Below, piece by piece: positions 1 through 10,100 of a stretch of DNA of 64,000 nucleotides. Position numbers and translations under genes: made by a program. Under the pieces are notes generated by a model. The model was not told the DNA's origin, did no database searches, and saw only the letters and a list, made by a program, of their open reading frames with translations. Positions within the stretch are counted from its first letter, which is position 1. Each line of letters opens with the position of its first letter. Location: NCBI GenBank assembly GCA_019752635.1, contig JAIELX010000029.1, positions 1 to 64,000 on the forward strand, in the 5' to 3' direction. Source of the DNA: Candidatus Obscuribacterales bacterium (GTDB taxonomy: Bacteria > Cyanobacteriota > Vampirovibrionia > Obscuribacterales > Obscuribacteraceae).

Positions 1-704
1 GGCGGCTTGCCGGACAAAACTTCGTACATGACACAGGCAAGTGAGTAAATGTCGGTGCGCCGATCCACCGAAGCCCCTGTGCATTGTTCGGGACTCATGT
101 AAAAGCTGGTCCCCATAACCGCCCCGGTTTTGGTAACGCCTTGCTCAGTTTCACCGGCCAGATAGCGCGCCAGTCCGAAGTCGATTAGAACCGCTCGCTC
201 ATCCAGCGCGCTGCCAGTCAAAACGATGTTCGAAGGTTTGAGGTCACGATGAACTACGTTCTGAGAGTGCAAGTACTCCAACGCTTCGATTACTTGAAGA
301 AACAAACTGAAGAAGCGTTCGCCCTCAATAGTTTCTTCAGCCACCACTGCCGAAAGAGTTCGGCCCTGCAGCAGATCCATCACCAAATACGGTGCGCCGT
401 CGAACGTAATTCCGGAAGAATATGTCCTTACTATTCCGGGGTGGACCAGGGCTCCGGAAAAGATCCTTTCACGCTGAAAGCGCCGCAAGTTCTCTTGATT
501 GCCGAGAAGGTGCGGATGCATGATCTTGACGGCAACTTCGCGCTCGAGCCTTGTGTCACGTCCTCGGAAGACCGAACCGGACGCGCCATGACCAAGCAAC
601 GCCAGGACTTCTATGTGTCCTTCAATTAGATGCCCTATGCGCGATGTCTCAGCGCCGCTGCAATCGACCGATTTCTCAAATTCAGTTTCAGTCGATTCGT
701 TCAT
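1..704 (-). CDS. Serine/threonine protein kinase, N-terminal part (cut by window edge)
   Basis: Hanks-type Ser/Thr kinase whose start (ATG at 704-702) is inside the window and whose C-terminus runs off the left edge; 234 codons are visible. Seen directly: glycine loop LGHGASGSVF (residues 37-46), the ATP-binding lysine in VAVK (K60), the catalytic loop HRDLKPSN (152-159), DFGLA (175-179) and a subdomain VIII-like SPEQ (204-207), followed by the conserved D of RTDIYSL. All residues needed for phosphotransfer are present, so an active kinase is expected. The short N-terminus suggests a cytoplasmic kinase domain first, but any C-terminal sensor or membrane segment is outside the window. It is transcribed divergently from coaD across about 270 bp. 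Substrates cannot be inferred. Confidence 0.93.
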   Translation of the reverse strand, partial: MNESTETEFEKSVDCSGAETSRIGHLIEGHIEVLALLGHGASGSVFRGRDTRLEREVAVKIMHPHLLGNQENLRRFQRERIFSGALVHPGIVRTYSSGITFDGAPYLVMDLLQGRTLSAVVAEETIEGERFFSLFLQVIEALEYLHSQNVVHRDLKPSNIVLTGSALDERAVLIDFGLARYLAGETEQGVTKTGAVMGTSFYMSPEQCTGASVDRRTDIYSLACVMYEVLSGKP

Positions 705-975
705 AGAATTCAATAGACAGAACGTTTACCGCGTTTCGTAAATTAATTACACAACTTTCTACTTCGATTTCATCTCACACAAAGGGCTTTGCTTAGCCAT
801 TCGACACTTATTCACTGCATCGCCCCGCGTACTTTACAACGAAGATAAAAACACTCACCTTGGCCCTTGCAAACCCCGTGCTATCATTGGCGGTTGACAA
901 GTTCATGAGACTTGCCCCGGTTGAAAGACCGATATCCGGTTCCATCAGATCGCAAATTTCGGAAAAGGTTAGACC

Positions 976-1467
976 TTGGTAATAAGAGCTCTATACCCCG
1001 GATCATTCGATCCGATGACGCTAGGACATTGGGACATCATCCAACGTGCAAGCAAACTCTACGACGAAGTCATAATGGCAGTGGTCGCCAATCCGGGAAA
1101 GAACCCGCTCTTGCCCATTGAGATTCGAGCTCAGCTTATCGAAAGGGCAGTAGCGACTTTACCGGGGGTTACCGTTGGCACCTTTCAGGGACTGACTGTA
1201 GATTACGCAAAGAATAACAAGATTTCAGTAATCATAAGGGGATTGAGGGCGGTTTCAGACTACGAGGCAGAATTGGGCATGGCCCAGACAAACAAGCTAC
1301 TGCTTCCTGAACTAGAAACTATTTTTCTCATGACAAAACCCGAGTATTCTTTCATAAGCTCATCAACCGTGAAGGAGATCGCCAAGCTGGGCGGTGACGT
1401 TTCTTTATTCGTCCCACCTGCCGTAAATTCCTATTTGCGGGAACACTTCAGCAGAGGCGCTGAATAA
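976..1467 (+). CDS. coaD: Phosphopantetheine adenylyltransferase
   Basis: CoaD transfers AMP from ATP to 4'-phosphopantetheine, the penultimate step of coenzyme A synthesis in the cytoplasm. The 163-residue length is typical of the family. The nucleotidyltransferase signature GSFDPMTLGH (residues 9-18) and the C-terminal ISSSTVKEIA block of the ATP-binding site are both present. The start is a TTG at 976 preceded by GGAAAAGG at about 961-968, and the N-terminus (VIRALYPGSFDP) begins as in the family; there is no suitable in-frame ATG upstream. The stop codon overlaps the next gene's ATG by one base (TAATG), so the two are translationally coupled. A weak promoter-like TTGGCC-16 bp-TATCAT lies at 860-887. 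Confidence 0.96.
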   Translation: MVIRALYPGSFDPMTLGHWDIIQRASKLYDEVIMAVVANPGKNPLLPIEIRAQLIERAVATLPGVTVGTFQGLTVDYAKNNKISVIIRGLRAVSDYEAELGMAQTNKLLLPELETIFLMTKPEYSFISSSTVKEIAKLGGDVSLFVPPAVNSYLREHFSRGAE

Positions 1468-2081
1468 TGACTACTACAGTTGCAATTAGTCCGAATACAG
1501 CTGCATATAAGCAGACTTCGATTTACAAGCATCTCGACTTGCTCGAGCATCTTATCGAAGACGCATCCGGTGTCTGGAAATTCAAGGCAATCAATGCCGA
1601 CCAGTTCCTGGAAGTCCTCGACAAGGCGCGCGCGCGATTACCCGAGGAGCTCCGCGAGGCCACCGAAGTTCTACAGCAACGCGACGACATCATCGCTGAG
1701 TCGCAGCGGCGCGCCGATCAGGTGATCTCTACTGCTCGCCGGCAGGCCGAGAATATGGTTCAGGAGTCGGAATTGCTTAAGGCTGTTCAGGCTGAAGTGG
1801 AACGCATTCGCAAGCAAGTAGTTCAAGAAGTTGAGCAAATGCGCCGAGAAGCGCTGGCAGAAGCAGACAAGATCCGTATGGAAGCCGAGGAAGACGCACA
1901 ACGCGTCCGCGACGGAGCTGACCACTACGCCGACTCTGTTCTGACAAAGATCGACACAGACCTCAACAATCTAGGGCGAACGTTGGCAGAAGCTCAGGGC
2001 ATAGTAAGAAATGGTCAGAGAGTACTGGGCCAGGTGAAACGGCATGTTGGCGTCTCGCCAAATCTCTTGCCGCCCTCATAA
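1467..2081 (+). CDS. Coiled-coil protein coupled to coaD (ATP synthase subunit b/DivIVA-like heptads)
   Basis: A 204-residue soluble protein that is almost entirely charged helix from about residue 55 to 175, rich in E, R, A and Q (runs such as VERIRKQVVQEVEQMRREA), which predicts a long coiled coil resembling the stalk of F/V-ATPase subunits b/H or DivIVA-type scaffolds. No transmembrane segment is seen, so it is not a genuine F0 subunit b. Similar coiled-coil proteins, often annotated as ATPase, are known next to coaD in other bacteria; the role is unresolved, with a scaffold for envelope or division proteins being one guess. It overlaps coaD by one base and is followed by a strong intrinsic terminator, so coaD and this gene form a two-gene operon. 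Confidence 0.85.
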   Translation: MTTTVAISPNTAAYKQTSIYKHLDLLEHLIEDASGVWKFKAINADQFLEVLDKARARLPEELREATEVLQQRDDIIAESQRRADQVISTARRQAENMVQESELLKAVQAEVERIRKQVVQEVEQMRREALAEADKIRMEAEEDAQRVRDGADHYADSVLTKIDTDLNNLGRTLAEAQGIVRNGQRVLGQVKRHVGVSPNLLPPS

Positions 2082-2100
2082 ATTCCAAATCGTTATTACG

Positions 2101-2136
2101 AAAGGAGGCGCCTTCACGGGCGCCTCCTTTTTATTT
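2101..2136 (+). terminator. Rho-independent terminator of the coaD operon
   Basis: A perfect 12-bp stem (2101-2112 with 2119-2130) with a 6-nt loop, GC-rich in its upper half, followed by a T-rich tract (TTTTTATTT). It lies 19 bp after the stop of the coiled-coil gene and ends the coaD transcript. Confidence 0.9.
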
Positions 2137-2203
2137 GCACTAGGATCAATACAGTTCGCGTTTTGATCTTTATCAATGCGAAAATGCTTGGATTCTCACT
2201 AGG

Positions 2204-3583
2204 ATGTCTATTGTGTTCCCTGTCCGCAAACCAATGTTTCTCCAGCGATTCTGCCTGCCCCTTCAGTCGAGCGCAATGCTCCTGGTCTTTCTCAGTGCAA
2301 TGAATTCCGCAAAAGCACAACTCGTCGACGCAGACGACTACTCCAGTAAGCCTGTGAAGGCAACCAACGTCAACACGATCAACTGGAAAAAACAAGGAAC
2401 GCTTCCCATTTACTTCGCAACAACAAGGCTGAACGAAGGAGAGAAAGACAATCCGGTATATGGCTTTCGAAGGCATTTGGACCTTGGCGACGGGTCTGTA
2501 GATTACGGTGTTTGCCGGCTCGCTTATCCCTCCGCAGCCGCTAGCCTAGAGACAGCAAAAGATGGCCGCGACTATAAGGCACTGATCAAACAGATAGGCT
2601 CGCAATGGGAATCAACCAAGATCAGATCGACTGAAACGTATAGGGACGAAGAGGCATTCTTCAACGTCGTGCGAGGCTGGGATGGTCCCATTTGCGTGTA
2701 CACTCACGGCTACGATATCTCCTTCGATGAAGCGGTAAGAGATCTTGCGTTAATCTGCGCCGAGTTTGAATCAAAACATCCAGAATCACATGTGCTACCA
2801 GTACTCTTTACGTGGCCTTCAATCGGCACAAAAACTGAATACAGCGCTGACGAAGCAAATCTCGAATGGAGCGAAAAGCCCTTCTTCGAATTTCTAGACA
2901 GATTGTTCAAGGAAAAATCGCCGAGTGCAACACTAGATCTAGTGGCACATAGCATGGGCTGCCGTCCCGTCTTTCGCTACTGTCAAAAAACACCAACAGC
3001 AATCACTTCAGCCAACGTACGAAACATCTTTCTCTGCTCCGCCGACGTTGACTTTCACTATGCAGAACAACACAAGAAAGAGTTGCAGGACAGCGTTTCC
3101 AATTTTGTCTATGTTCTGGTTTCAGACAAAGACGGACCGTTGATCATGTCCGAATATTTGCACGGACAGCCAAGACTGGGACGGCCACTCGATCCACCTA
3201 AATTCACCCGCCAGCGCAGCGAACTGATTCAAACGGACTACTGGGCACAAGTAGCCGGCGATGCACTTGATTTGATGCGTCGAAACGGTATGAATGATAA
3301 TCCGGAAGTTCAACAGTGGTTAGCCAGTAACCCGGAGTTGGCTCAGGACTACGGGCCAAAAGCGAGACTCGTCGATGTCACCGAAGTGATGAGCGAATCT
3401 GTGGGGCATGCTTTAGCGTGGCCTGTTGTAGCAGGACTGATGGCTGAGCCCCCTTCTCTGAAGCCACTTCCAACCTCGATCGTTTACAAGAAACCAGACA
3501 GAGCCTGGCTTCAACGCTGCAACGGGAAACCATTTCGACTATACAAGTTTGTCAAAGTGGACTTGTATCGACTCAATCGCTAG
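2204..3583 (+). CDS. Exported alpha/beta hydrolase (DUF900-like)
   Basis: A 459-residue protein with a hydrophobic N-terminus ending in SAKAQ (about residue 34-38), consistent with a signal peptide. The central region matches alpha/beta hydrolases of the DUF900 type: an early PIYFATTR strand, the oxyanion-region VYTHGYD, a long FTWPS element and the nucleophile elbow AHSMGC, whose serine is the likely catalytic residue. It probably acts on an ester or amide substrate in the envelope; the substrate is unknown. The ATG at 2204 lacks a clear ribosome site, and the ATG at 2234 (MFLQRF) would give a more compact signal peptide. The gene ends 18 bp from the convergent beta-lactamase-like gene, with no obvious terminator between them. 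Confidence 0.85.
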   Translation: MSIVFPVRKPMFLQRFCLPLQSSAMLLVFLSAMNSAKAQLVDADDYSSKPVKATNVNTINWKKQGTLPIYFATTRLNEGEKDNPVYGFRRHLDLGDGSVDYGVCRLAYPSAAASLETAKDGRDYKALIKQIGSQWESTKIRSTETYRDEEAFFNVVRGWDGPICVYTHGYDISFDEAVRDLALICAEFESKHPESHVLPVLFTWPSIGTKTEYSADEANLEWSEKPFFEFLDRLFKEKSPSATLDLVAHSMGCRPVFRYCQKTPTAITSANVRNIFLCSADVDFHYAEQHKKELQDSVSNFVYVLVSDKDGPLIMSEYLHGQPRLGRPLDPPKFTRQRSELIQTDYWAQVAGDALDLMRRNGMNDNPEVQQWLASNPELAQDYGPKARLVDVTEVMSESVGHALAWPVVAGLMAEPPSLKPLPTSIVYKKPDRAWLQRCNGKPFRLYKFVKVDLYRLNR

Positions 3584-3601
3584 CCTCATCTATTGTATCG
3601 A

Positions 3602-4708
3602 CTATCGGTGCCGACGCCTGCCCTGACGATGTCCCCCCCGTGACGCGGGCGCCGGAGTTTCTGTAATCGGGCCCGGAACACCAGTGACAATGGCAGGATA
3701 AATTACACGCGACATTTGCCGAATCATTTCGTTAGCTCTGCGATCATTATGAGGGCGTTGCACCTGAACTGCAGCAATGAACTTCTTCCCTTCGGGGGTG
3801 GTCACGATACCGCAATCACCAACCAGAGAACCAATGTCTCCCGTCTTGTGAGAGATTTTGGCACCCGCAGGCAAGCCGGGCGGAAGCAGAGTTTTAATGC
3901 GCGTGCGTTCCATAATTTTGAGCATGCGTGAGCGGCTTTCAGGCGTCAATAGATGCCCTTTATCGACCATTGCAAGCAAACTGACAAGATCGCCAGGGCT
4001 AGTCTTATTTGTACCGGGAAGGTCCGGCAACCAATCATTGACATAGGTCCGCTTCAGTCCCCAGAAAGCGAAATCACGGTTGCAAGCCTCAATGCCCCCA
4101 ACTCGATCGATAATCAAATTTGTAGCAGTGTTGTCCGAAACGACGATCATCGATTCCATCGCTTCTCGAAGTGAGACTTTTGAGTTGACAGGGCGCCACT
4201 GCAAATAGCCGGAACCGCCGCCAATGAGATCGGGACGCAATTCTAACTGTTCGTCCAGCGAAACTTGCCCACGATCAATGGCATCAAGCAGCTTCACCAG
4301 AACTGGAACTTTGATCAGCGATGCAGCAGCAAAACTTTCATCGGCATCAATTCCTGCATACCTGCCGGTAGACGGTTCAATCACAAAAGCACCGGCTCGC
4401 AGTTTCGGCTGATCGGCGACTTGCTTCAGACGCCCAACCAGATCCAGCAGCTCTTCTTTCTTTTCGAAAGGGGGAACCGTTACCGCTGAGGACGCATCAG
4501 CAATAGGCTTAACCGGTTCATCAGGACCAACAGGAAAAAAGTTTCCGACCATAACTGAAATGAACGCCGACAACAGCAAATAGCGAATGAGACGTTGCCC
4601 TGGTGGAACGCGTCGCATCCGCGCGGGGACGCACTTCAACCTGTCTTGCCTTGGTTGTGAAGCAATTGATCCAGACATATATACCGACGGAAAGGACTTT
4701 GTACACAC
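3602..4708 (-). CDS. Membrane-anchored class A beta-lactamase-fold serine hydrolase
   Basis: 368 residues (from a GTG at 4708; ATG at 4678 is an alternative) with one N-terminal membrane segment at about 40-60, so the enzyme domain should lie outside the membrane. The penicillin-recognising motifs are present in class A order: SLIK (130-133), SDN (181-183) and KTG (278-280). In the omega-loop region after W216, the sequence is WLPDLP where class A enzymes have WEPELN, so the glutamate general base and the asparagine appear to be replaced by Leu and Pro. An acyl-enzyme could still form, but deacylation would be poor, which points to a penicillin-binding or peptidoglycan-related role rather than antibiotic resistance. 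The C-terminus is basic and probably disordered. Confidence 0.88.
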   Translation of the reverse strand: MCTKSFPSVYMSGSIASQPRQDRLKCVPARMRRVPPGQRLIRYLLLSAFISVMVGNFFPVGPDEPVKPIADASSAVTVPPFEKKEELLDLVGRLKQVADQPKLRAGAFVIEPSTGRYAGIDADESFAAASLIKVPVLVKLLDAIDRGQVSLDEQLELRPDLIGGGSGYLQWRPVNSKVSLREAMESMIVVSDNTATNLIIDRVGGIEACNRDFAFWGLKRTYVNDWLPDLPGTNKTSPGDLVSLLAMVDKGHLLTPESRSRMLKIMERTRIKTLLPPGLPAGAKISHKTGDIGSLVGDCGIVTTPEGKKFIAAVQVQRPHNDRRANEMIRQMSRVIYPAIVTGVPGPITETPAPASRGGHRQGRRRHR

Positions 4709-5079
4709 TCGCTTCGCTCAGTCAGTTAGCGACAGCGCGCGGATCGCTATGCCAGCGGGGAGATTATACAACGGGAAACGGATCACGCAAATACCTTATC
4801 GTCAGCACCAACAACCCGCATGCGTCCAATCGCATATGCACACAATAGCCGCACATCCTCGGTGCGGGGGTCTTTTCGAGTGCAAGTGGATCTGTAGTGA
4901 TCAATTTGAAACTAAAACAGCAACGGTATCAGGGGATCTGACGCCACCACCGGCGGTCTCGCTCCTCTGAGACTCCCTTCGCGCCTACATCGCTCGTGGC
5001 CGCGTGAGGGGGCCTTGTTTATGGAAGACGAGGCATATAAGATCACTATATTCTTCGCTTCAAACGGTGAAATTTAGAC
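4709..5079. other. Divergent intergenic region, no gene recognised
   Basis: About 370 bp between the divergent beta-lactamase-like gene and the response regulator. Short reading frames in it show no recognisable protein. An AT-rich stretch with TATATT at about 5046-5051 precedes the response-regulator start, but no convincing -35 box is positioned for it. No RNA gene was recognised. Confidence 0.5.
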
Positions 5080-5742
5080 ATGGGCAAGCTACTTCTGGTA
5101 GAAGACGAACACGACTTATCCAATCAGGTTAGAGACTGGTTGCAGCGAGAGCATCACACAGTAGAAGTTCTCGATAACGGGCAAGTCGCGGCGGACACGT
5201 TGCGCGTCACCCAATACGATCTGATAATTCTAGATTGGCAAGTGCCAGGGATTAGCGGACTGGAGGTCTGCAAGCAATTTCGCAACCGCGGAGGGAAGAC
5301 GCCGGTTTTGATGCTAACTGCGCGAAACTCCGTGGACGATCGCGAGCAGGGTCTCGATAGCGGGGCCGACGACTACCTGTGTAAGCCATTTCACATGAAA
5401 GAGCTATCTGCGCGGGTTAGAGCCTTGATCAGACGAGCGGCCGGCGCAACAAACAACGTGTTGCAGGCTGGAGCAATTCAGCTTGATCCTTCCGCACGAC
5501 GAGTTGTGAAAGACGCAACGGAGATTCACCTGGAGCCCCGAGAATTCGCATTACTTGAATTCTTGATGCGAAACCCAAACATTGTTTTTAACGCCGATGC
5601 CCTGGTTACCAGAGTCTGGGAAACGGATACTGAGATCTCACCAGACTCTGTTCGTACATATATCAAAGCGCTGCGAAAAAAGCTCGATCAAAAGGAGTTG
5701 ATTACCACCCTGCACGGATTGGGATACAGACTGAACTCCTGA
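5080..5742 (+). CDS. OmpR/PhoB-family response regulator
   Basis: 220 residues: an N-terminal receiver domain (about 1-115) with the acidic pocket (VEDE), the phospho-acceptor D52 in LIILDWQVPG and the conserved lysine in CKPF, then a C-terminal winged-helix DNA-binding domain (about 125-220) with the characteristic EFALLEFLMRNP and SVRTYIKALRKKL segments. It should be a phosphorylation-controlled transcription factor. It lies 34 bp upstream of a histidine kinase in the same direction and is almost certainly its partner. Target genes cannot be read from the window; the large gene at 7110 is 94 bp beyond the kinase and could be co-transcribed. Confidence 0.95.
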   Translation: MGKLLLVEDEHDLSNQVRDWLQREHHTVEVLDNGQVAADTLRVTQYDLIILDWQVPGISGLEVCKQFRNRGGKTPVLMLTARNSVDDREQGLDSGADDYLCKPFHMKELSARVRALIRRAAGATNNVLQAGAIQLDPSARRVVKDATEIHLEPREFALLEFLMRNPNIVFNADALVTRVWETDTEISPDSVRTYIKALRKKLDQKELITTLHGLGYRLNS

Positions 5743-5776
5743 CAAAATCGCTTCAATTGGAAAAGCAAATCAGCAT

Positions 5777-7015
5777 ATGTTTAAGAAACTTCGCCTCCGA
5801 TTGACGCTTCAATTCACAATTCTGTCAATTTGCATTTACGTCTTGCTGGGATCAATTGCATCTGCGTTCTTCTACGCAGGGATGACGGATGCCATCGACG
5901 CAGCACTGTACGACATTGCTACATCGCTGGAAGAATCGGTGCGCCATGACGCAGAGACAATTGCGTTTTCGAAGAAGCCGTTCGAACATGGAAAGCTGAT
6001 GCATGTGCATTCAGTGCCATCTATTCAACTATGGACTGCGAAGCGACTGCTGGTGGAACAATATGGTCCGCCGGGGTCCCCCTCTTTGCATGAAGGCGAA
6101 TTCGAAGTGCAGTCAGGATCTTTGCGAATGCGTTCATTCGGAAAACCAATCATAAGCCGACTACAAATTATCGGATTCATTCAAGTGCAGCTGCCCGTAA
6201 CCGCCCGGGACACTGCAATTTCCGAGTTCATTGAGGCACTGGTCTCAACGGCCCCCTTTCTTATAGCCACTCTCGCTGCCGCTGGTTACTTCTTTGCAGC
6301 ACGCGCGGTCAAACCAGTCGAAGAGAGCTACGGGATGCTGCGCCAGTTTACAGCCGACGCCGGTCACGAGCTCAAAACACCGGTGGCCATAATGCGATCG
6401 GCCTGCGACAATCTGCTCGCCGACTTAAAGGACAATCCGGTCGCCGTCGAACGACTAGAAGTGATCAACCGAACCACAGAACGAATGGAGCGACTTGTTC
6501 TAGATCTCCTTCTCTTAACAAAAGCCGATGCAAGCGAACCGAAGGCAAAAGAAGCAACAGCAGGCACCATAGAGCTGGACATGGTTCTGCGCGAAATACT
6601 GGGGGAATTTTCCGACCTCTTCGAAGAAAAAGAGATGGAGTTATTCGCTGAGGTTATCGCACCGGCGAAGATCGTCGCAGAGAAGGATACTATCTACAAG
6701 ATTTTTTCAAACCTGCTGAGAAATGCCGCACGTTACTCCGACAAAGGCAGCCGCATAACGGTAAGTCTGCAAGTCGACAACGGCTTTGCCGTGACAACGG
6801 TAAGCGATACCGGAATTGGAATCCCGGAAGAAAGCCTCAACAAAATTTTTGACCGATTTTACCGAGTTGATCAGTCCCGCGCACGCACTGCTGGTGGCAG
6901 CGGGCTGGGTCTGGCCATTGTTAAAGCGCTGACCGAGCGACTGGGTGGCACGATCCACGTTGAGAGCTCCGTAGGAAAAGGAAGTACCTTTACCGTTGAG
7001 CTACCGCTGGCTTGA
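5777..7015 (+). CDS. Membrane sensor histidine kinase
   Basis: 412 residues with two predicted membrane helices (about 13-33 and 152-175) flanking a roughly 120-residue extracytoplasmic sensor region. The dimerisation/phospho-acceptor helix contains HELKTPVAIM with H197, and the ATPase domain shows the N box (IFSNLLRNAARYS), the G1 box (VSDTGIGIPEE), the F box (FDRFYRVDQSR) and the G2 box (GSGLGLAIVKAL). All catalytic motifs are intact. The first membrane helix is directly at the N-terminus. It forms an operon with the OmpR-type regulator upstream. The signal it senses is unknown. Confidence 0.95.
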   Translation: MFKKLRLRLTLQFTILSICIYVLLGSIASAFFYAGMTDAIDAALYDIATSLEESVRHDAETIAFSKKPFEHGKLMHVHSVPSIQLWTAKRLLVEQYGPPGSPSLHEGEFEVQSGSLRMRSFGKPIISRLQIIGFIQVQLPVTARDTAISEFIEALVSTAPFLIATLAAAGYFFAARAVKPVEESYGMLRQFTADAGHELKTPVAIMRSACDNLLADLKDNPVAVERLEVINRTTERMERLVLDLLLLTKADASEPKAKEATAGTIELDMVLREILGEFSDLFEEKEMELFAEVIAPAKIVAEKDTIYKIFSNLLRNAARYSDKGSRITVSLQVDNGFAVTTVSDTGIGIPEESLNKIFDRFYRVDQSRARTAGGSGLGLAIVKALTERLGGTIHVESSVGKGSTFTVELPLA

Positions 7016-7109
7016 GTTCGCAGTTTTAAGATCGTTTGTTCCGTTAACCTTATAGAATACTAGGCTGTCGGCGATCCACCCGGCTGAAGGAACTCGATCC
7101 GGAGAGATA

Positions 7110-10100
7110 ATGTCAGGTTCTGACGACAACGCTTCATCACCACCCGGGGTCCGCAGCGGAAACGACGACTTGACGGCGGATTATCGCGCCAGGGTGCAAG
7201 AACACCGAAAGAAGCGGCGAGACAGTAAAATGACTGCCAGACCGCCTGGAAAGGCAACCAAGACTCTTGGGCGCCCGGCAATTTTCGGCGACACATCGGA
7301 AATAGTTCGCCCGCGGCAACCGACAGAGCAAGAGCCGAATGAGACCGAGCTCTCGATCACCGCACTTCCTGAAGACGGCGCGGGGACTCCGGATAGCACA
7401 GTGGAGAATGTCATTGCCTCAGACGATACAAAAGCTAATGAGCTGAGCGTCGAAGAGGAAATTAGCCATCATCTGCGCGCTTTGTACAAGGCTCGCAAAC
7501 ATGGCGGAGAGAGAGGAACAGATTCGGCATTTGCCAAAATGCAATCAGTCGATGAGCACGCCCCATCAAGAACAATCACAGGACCTGCCCTAAAGCGTCG
7601 GTCGACGCTCACCGGTTCTCTCGCTCGAAAACTTTTGCTGCCAACGGCTTCAACGCAAATCCCCACATCGAATGTTGACAGCAACCAGCAGATGGACGCC
7701 ACACAAGAAGCGCAGGCGCCCGCTTCATGGAAGCCTCACGTCAAGCCTCCCGCAAATGGAGCTGCGCCAATTTTTGGGCAACCGCAAGCTCCCGACAAGG
7801 ACGATTCTGGTAGCGCGGTCGAACCGGTAAGACCCCTTACCGAAACAACACCTTCTTCAGCAGCGTTTGGATTATCCTCCATCCCGACAATCGCGCAACC
7901 GAATATAAACGCAGCAAGTACACGAATTGCTAGCGAAGAATCCGTTGGAGCAGCAGCAGAGAAAGAGCAAGAAGCGCCAACAACCACTGAAGCGAAACCG
8001 ATCGCACGGTCCAATTACGAAGAGTTCCTGGAAACCGAACCCTCTTCCGCCGCATTCGGAATGTCATCCTGCACAAGTGAGCCGCGCACTTTCGAAACCA
8101 CGCCGGAGCCAAACACCGCCCCGGAATCAGCGTTCGAAGATGCCGAACTATCGTCCGGAGCCTTAGGATTCTCCACAGTCCCGCCAGTCGCAGCCAATGA
8201 GACAGTCGCTTCCGATATCTACGCGGCCGCAACTATTGACGACGTCCCGAGCACAGCCTCCCTCGAGACAGCTGCCCCTGGTCCGGAGCAAATAGCCCCG
8301 CAGAAAGCAACAGTTACAGAGAACTGGCAACCACAACCGCCGCCGAAGGAAGAGGCTCAAGCACCGCCAGTGGTGCTCCAAAAGCCGCGCTATAAAACGG
8401 ATTTGATTCTAGCCGGAACCGAAACAGGCATTAAGACCTTTACAGACAGATACAGTCGCCGCATCGAAGCTTATTATTCAAAGGTCCTGAGCCTTCCGGA
8501 TCAACTCTATCTAGTAAGCCAAGACGGGCAATTCGCCCAGGGTTTTCAACTTTGCCCGGGCGAGGAGTACTGGGGGGCACGCCACGACGATAACGGCAAG
8601 GTGGTAGCGCGTATGGTGCTCAACTTGAACACGGGAACAATAGTAGGAGAGAACCTGCTCACAAAATCGCTAATTCGTCTTGACCCGTCAGGAGACCGCG
8701 TCGAGCAGGTAAGAACTCCTGCAGGAATGAAAGTGACGATTCATTTTGCCGATGATAAAACGGCAAAGAAACATACCGGCAACCAGAATCTTGTCGTTCG
8801 CTATTGCGAGTATACAGCTGCAGGTTGGATGATTCGCCGCGATGACTACTTACGCACTGGTGTAGTCGAAAGCAGTTTCTTCGACGCCAACATGCGAATC
8901 CCCTCACCGGAACGTCGACTTCGCGCGGTTACACGCGTGATTGACCGACAAGGCGTCAAAGAAAAATCGCACGAAGAATTCACGTATCACCCAGAACGAA
9001 ACGAAGCAGTTAGAATTCGCGGCAGCTACACTGATGCCGCAGGAAGAGTGACGGACATGCACTTTATTCCAGGCAACAATGCTCCCGTCAAAATCAAAAT
9101 AACGGAAACTTCCGGTTTTACGAGCCAGCTGGCTCGTAATCCCTCGACACACACCTACGAAGGGACTTGCTGCGATCGCAACGGCACTATCGTAGAAGAC
9201 ATAGCTTTCGACGGAAGGACGCTCACTTATCGCAATCGCGGCAGCGGCAAGTTAAGCCGAACTGAGAGATTCGATCTGCTCTCTAGCGGCGACGTAAAGG
9301 CCGAGCTGCAGGCTCGCACCACACCAATGATCTGGAATGCGGTTCGAGGTAGAACAGAAATCACTTTGCCAACCGGTATGAGAATCCTAAAGTATCCCAC
9401 TGGGCGCACGGACAAGATCGACAAAGACGGCACTGTAACATGGGAAGGACAGGTTGGCGAACGTAGTTTCGCCGCACCAAGCGGCGAAGCCCTTGTGACC
9501 AATCCCGACGGCAGCGCAATTCGCCTGCACCGCAACTACAGTGCCGAACTCAAGGAAAGCCTTAACGGTTCATTCATAAGAGGATCTCTCTCAGAAGCAC
9601 AGCAAGATTTTCTGGAAAAGAACAGAAACAAATTCGACTTGCGGGACTTCGCGCGATTTTCTCAACAGTGGTACCAGCATCCGGAAAAACTGGAAGCGGT
9701 GCTGCGACAGCTGGACTACCTTATGGTAGCTCGCTATCGAGACGTTACGCTGGAGCAGGTGGAAGAAATTCGCAACTGCGTTCTCCACCATATAGCCTAT
9801 CCAGAAGAGATATTCCAGGGACATGCCACCACTAGTGCTGCAGCAGTTGTTCAACGACTGTTCGCATCCGATCTGCCTGCTCGCTATGTGTCGATTGTCA
9901 AAGAGTCGCTAACCGGGCGCCTTACCGTCGCCGGCTCGGAGGTGCTCGGACTGGATGTCGCGAATATGTTGCGCGACGATATGAGCACCAGAGACGCGGC
10001 ATCGCGACTGTTTCAGACACTGATTATGCGAGCGGCGCTGCATCCACAATACGCTTACGATAACAGCTGGACCGGAATCGGTATCGATTTGAACAGTCCC

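Noticed and set aside
894..949. TTGACA at 894 as a coaD promoter.
   Set aside because: No -10 box lies at the right distance; TTGGCC-16-TATCAT at 860-887 is a slightly better but still weak candidate.
4224..4970. Plus-strand open frames opposite and upstream of the beta-lactamase-like gene.
   Set aside because: No ribosome site, no family features, and the opposite frame has a complete catalytic motif set.
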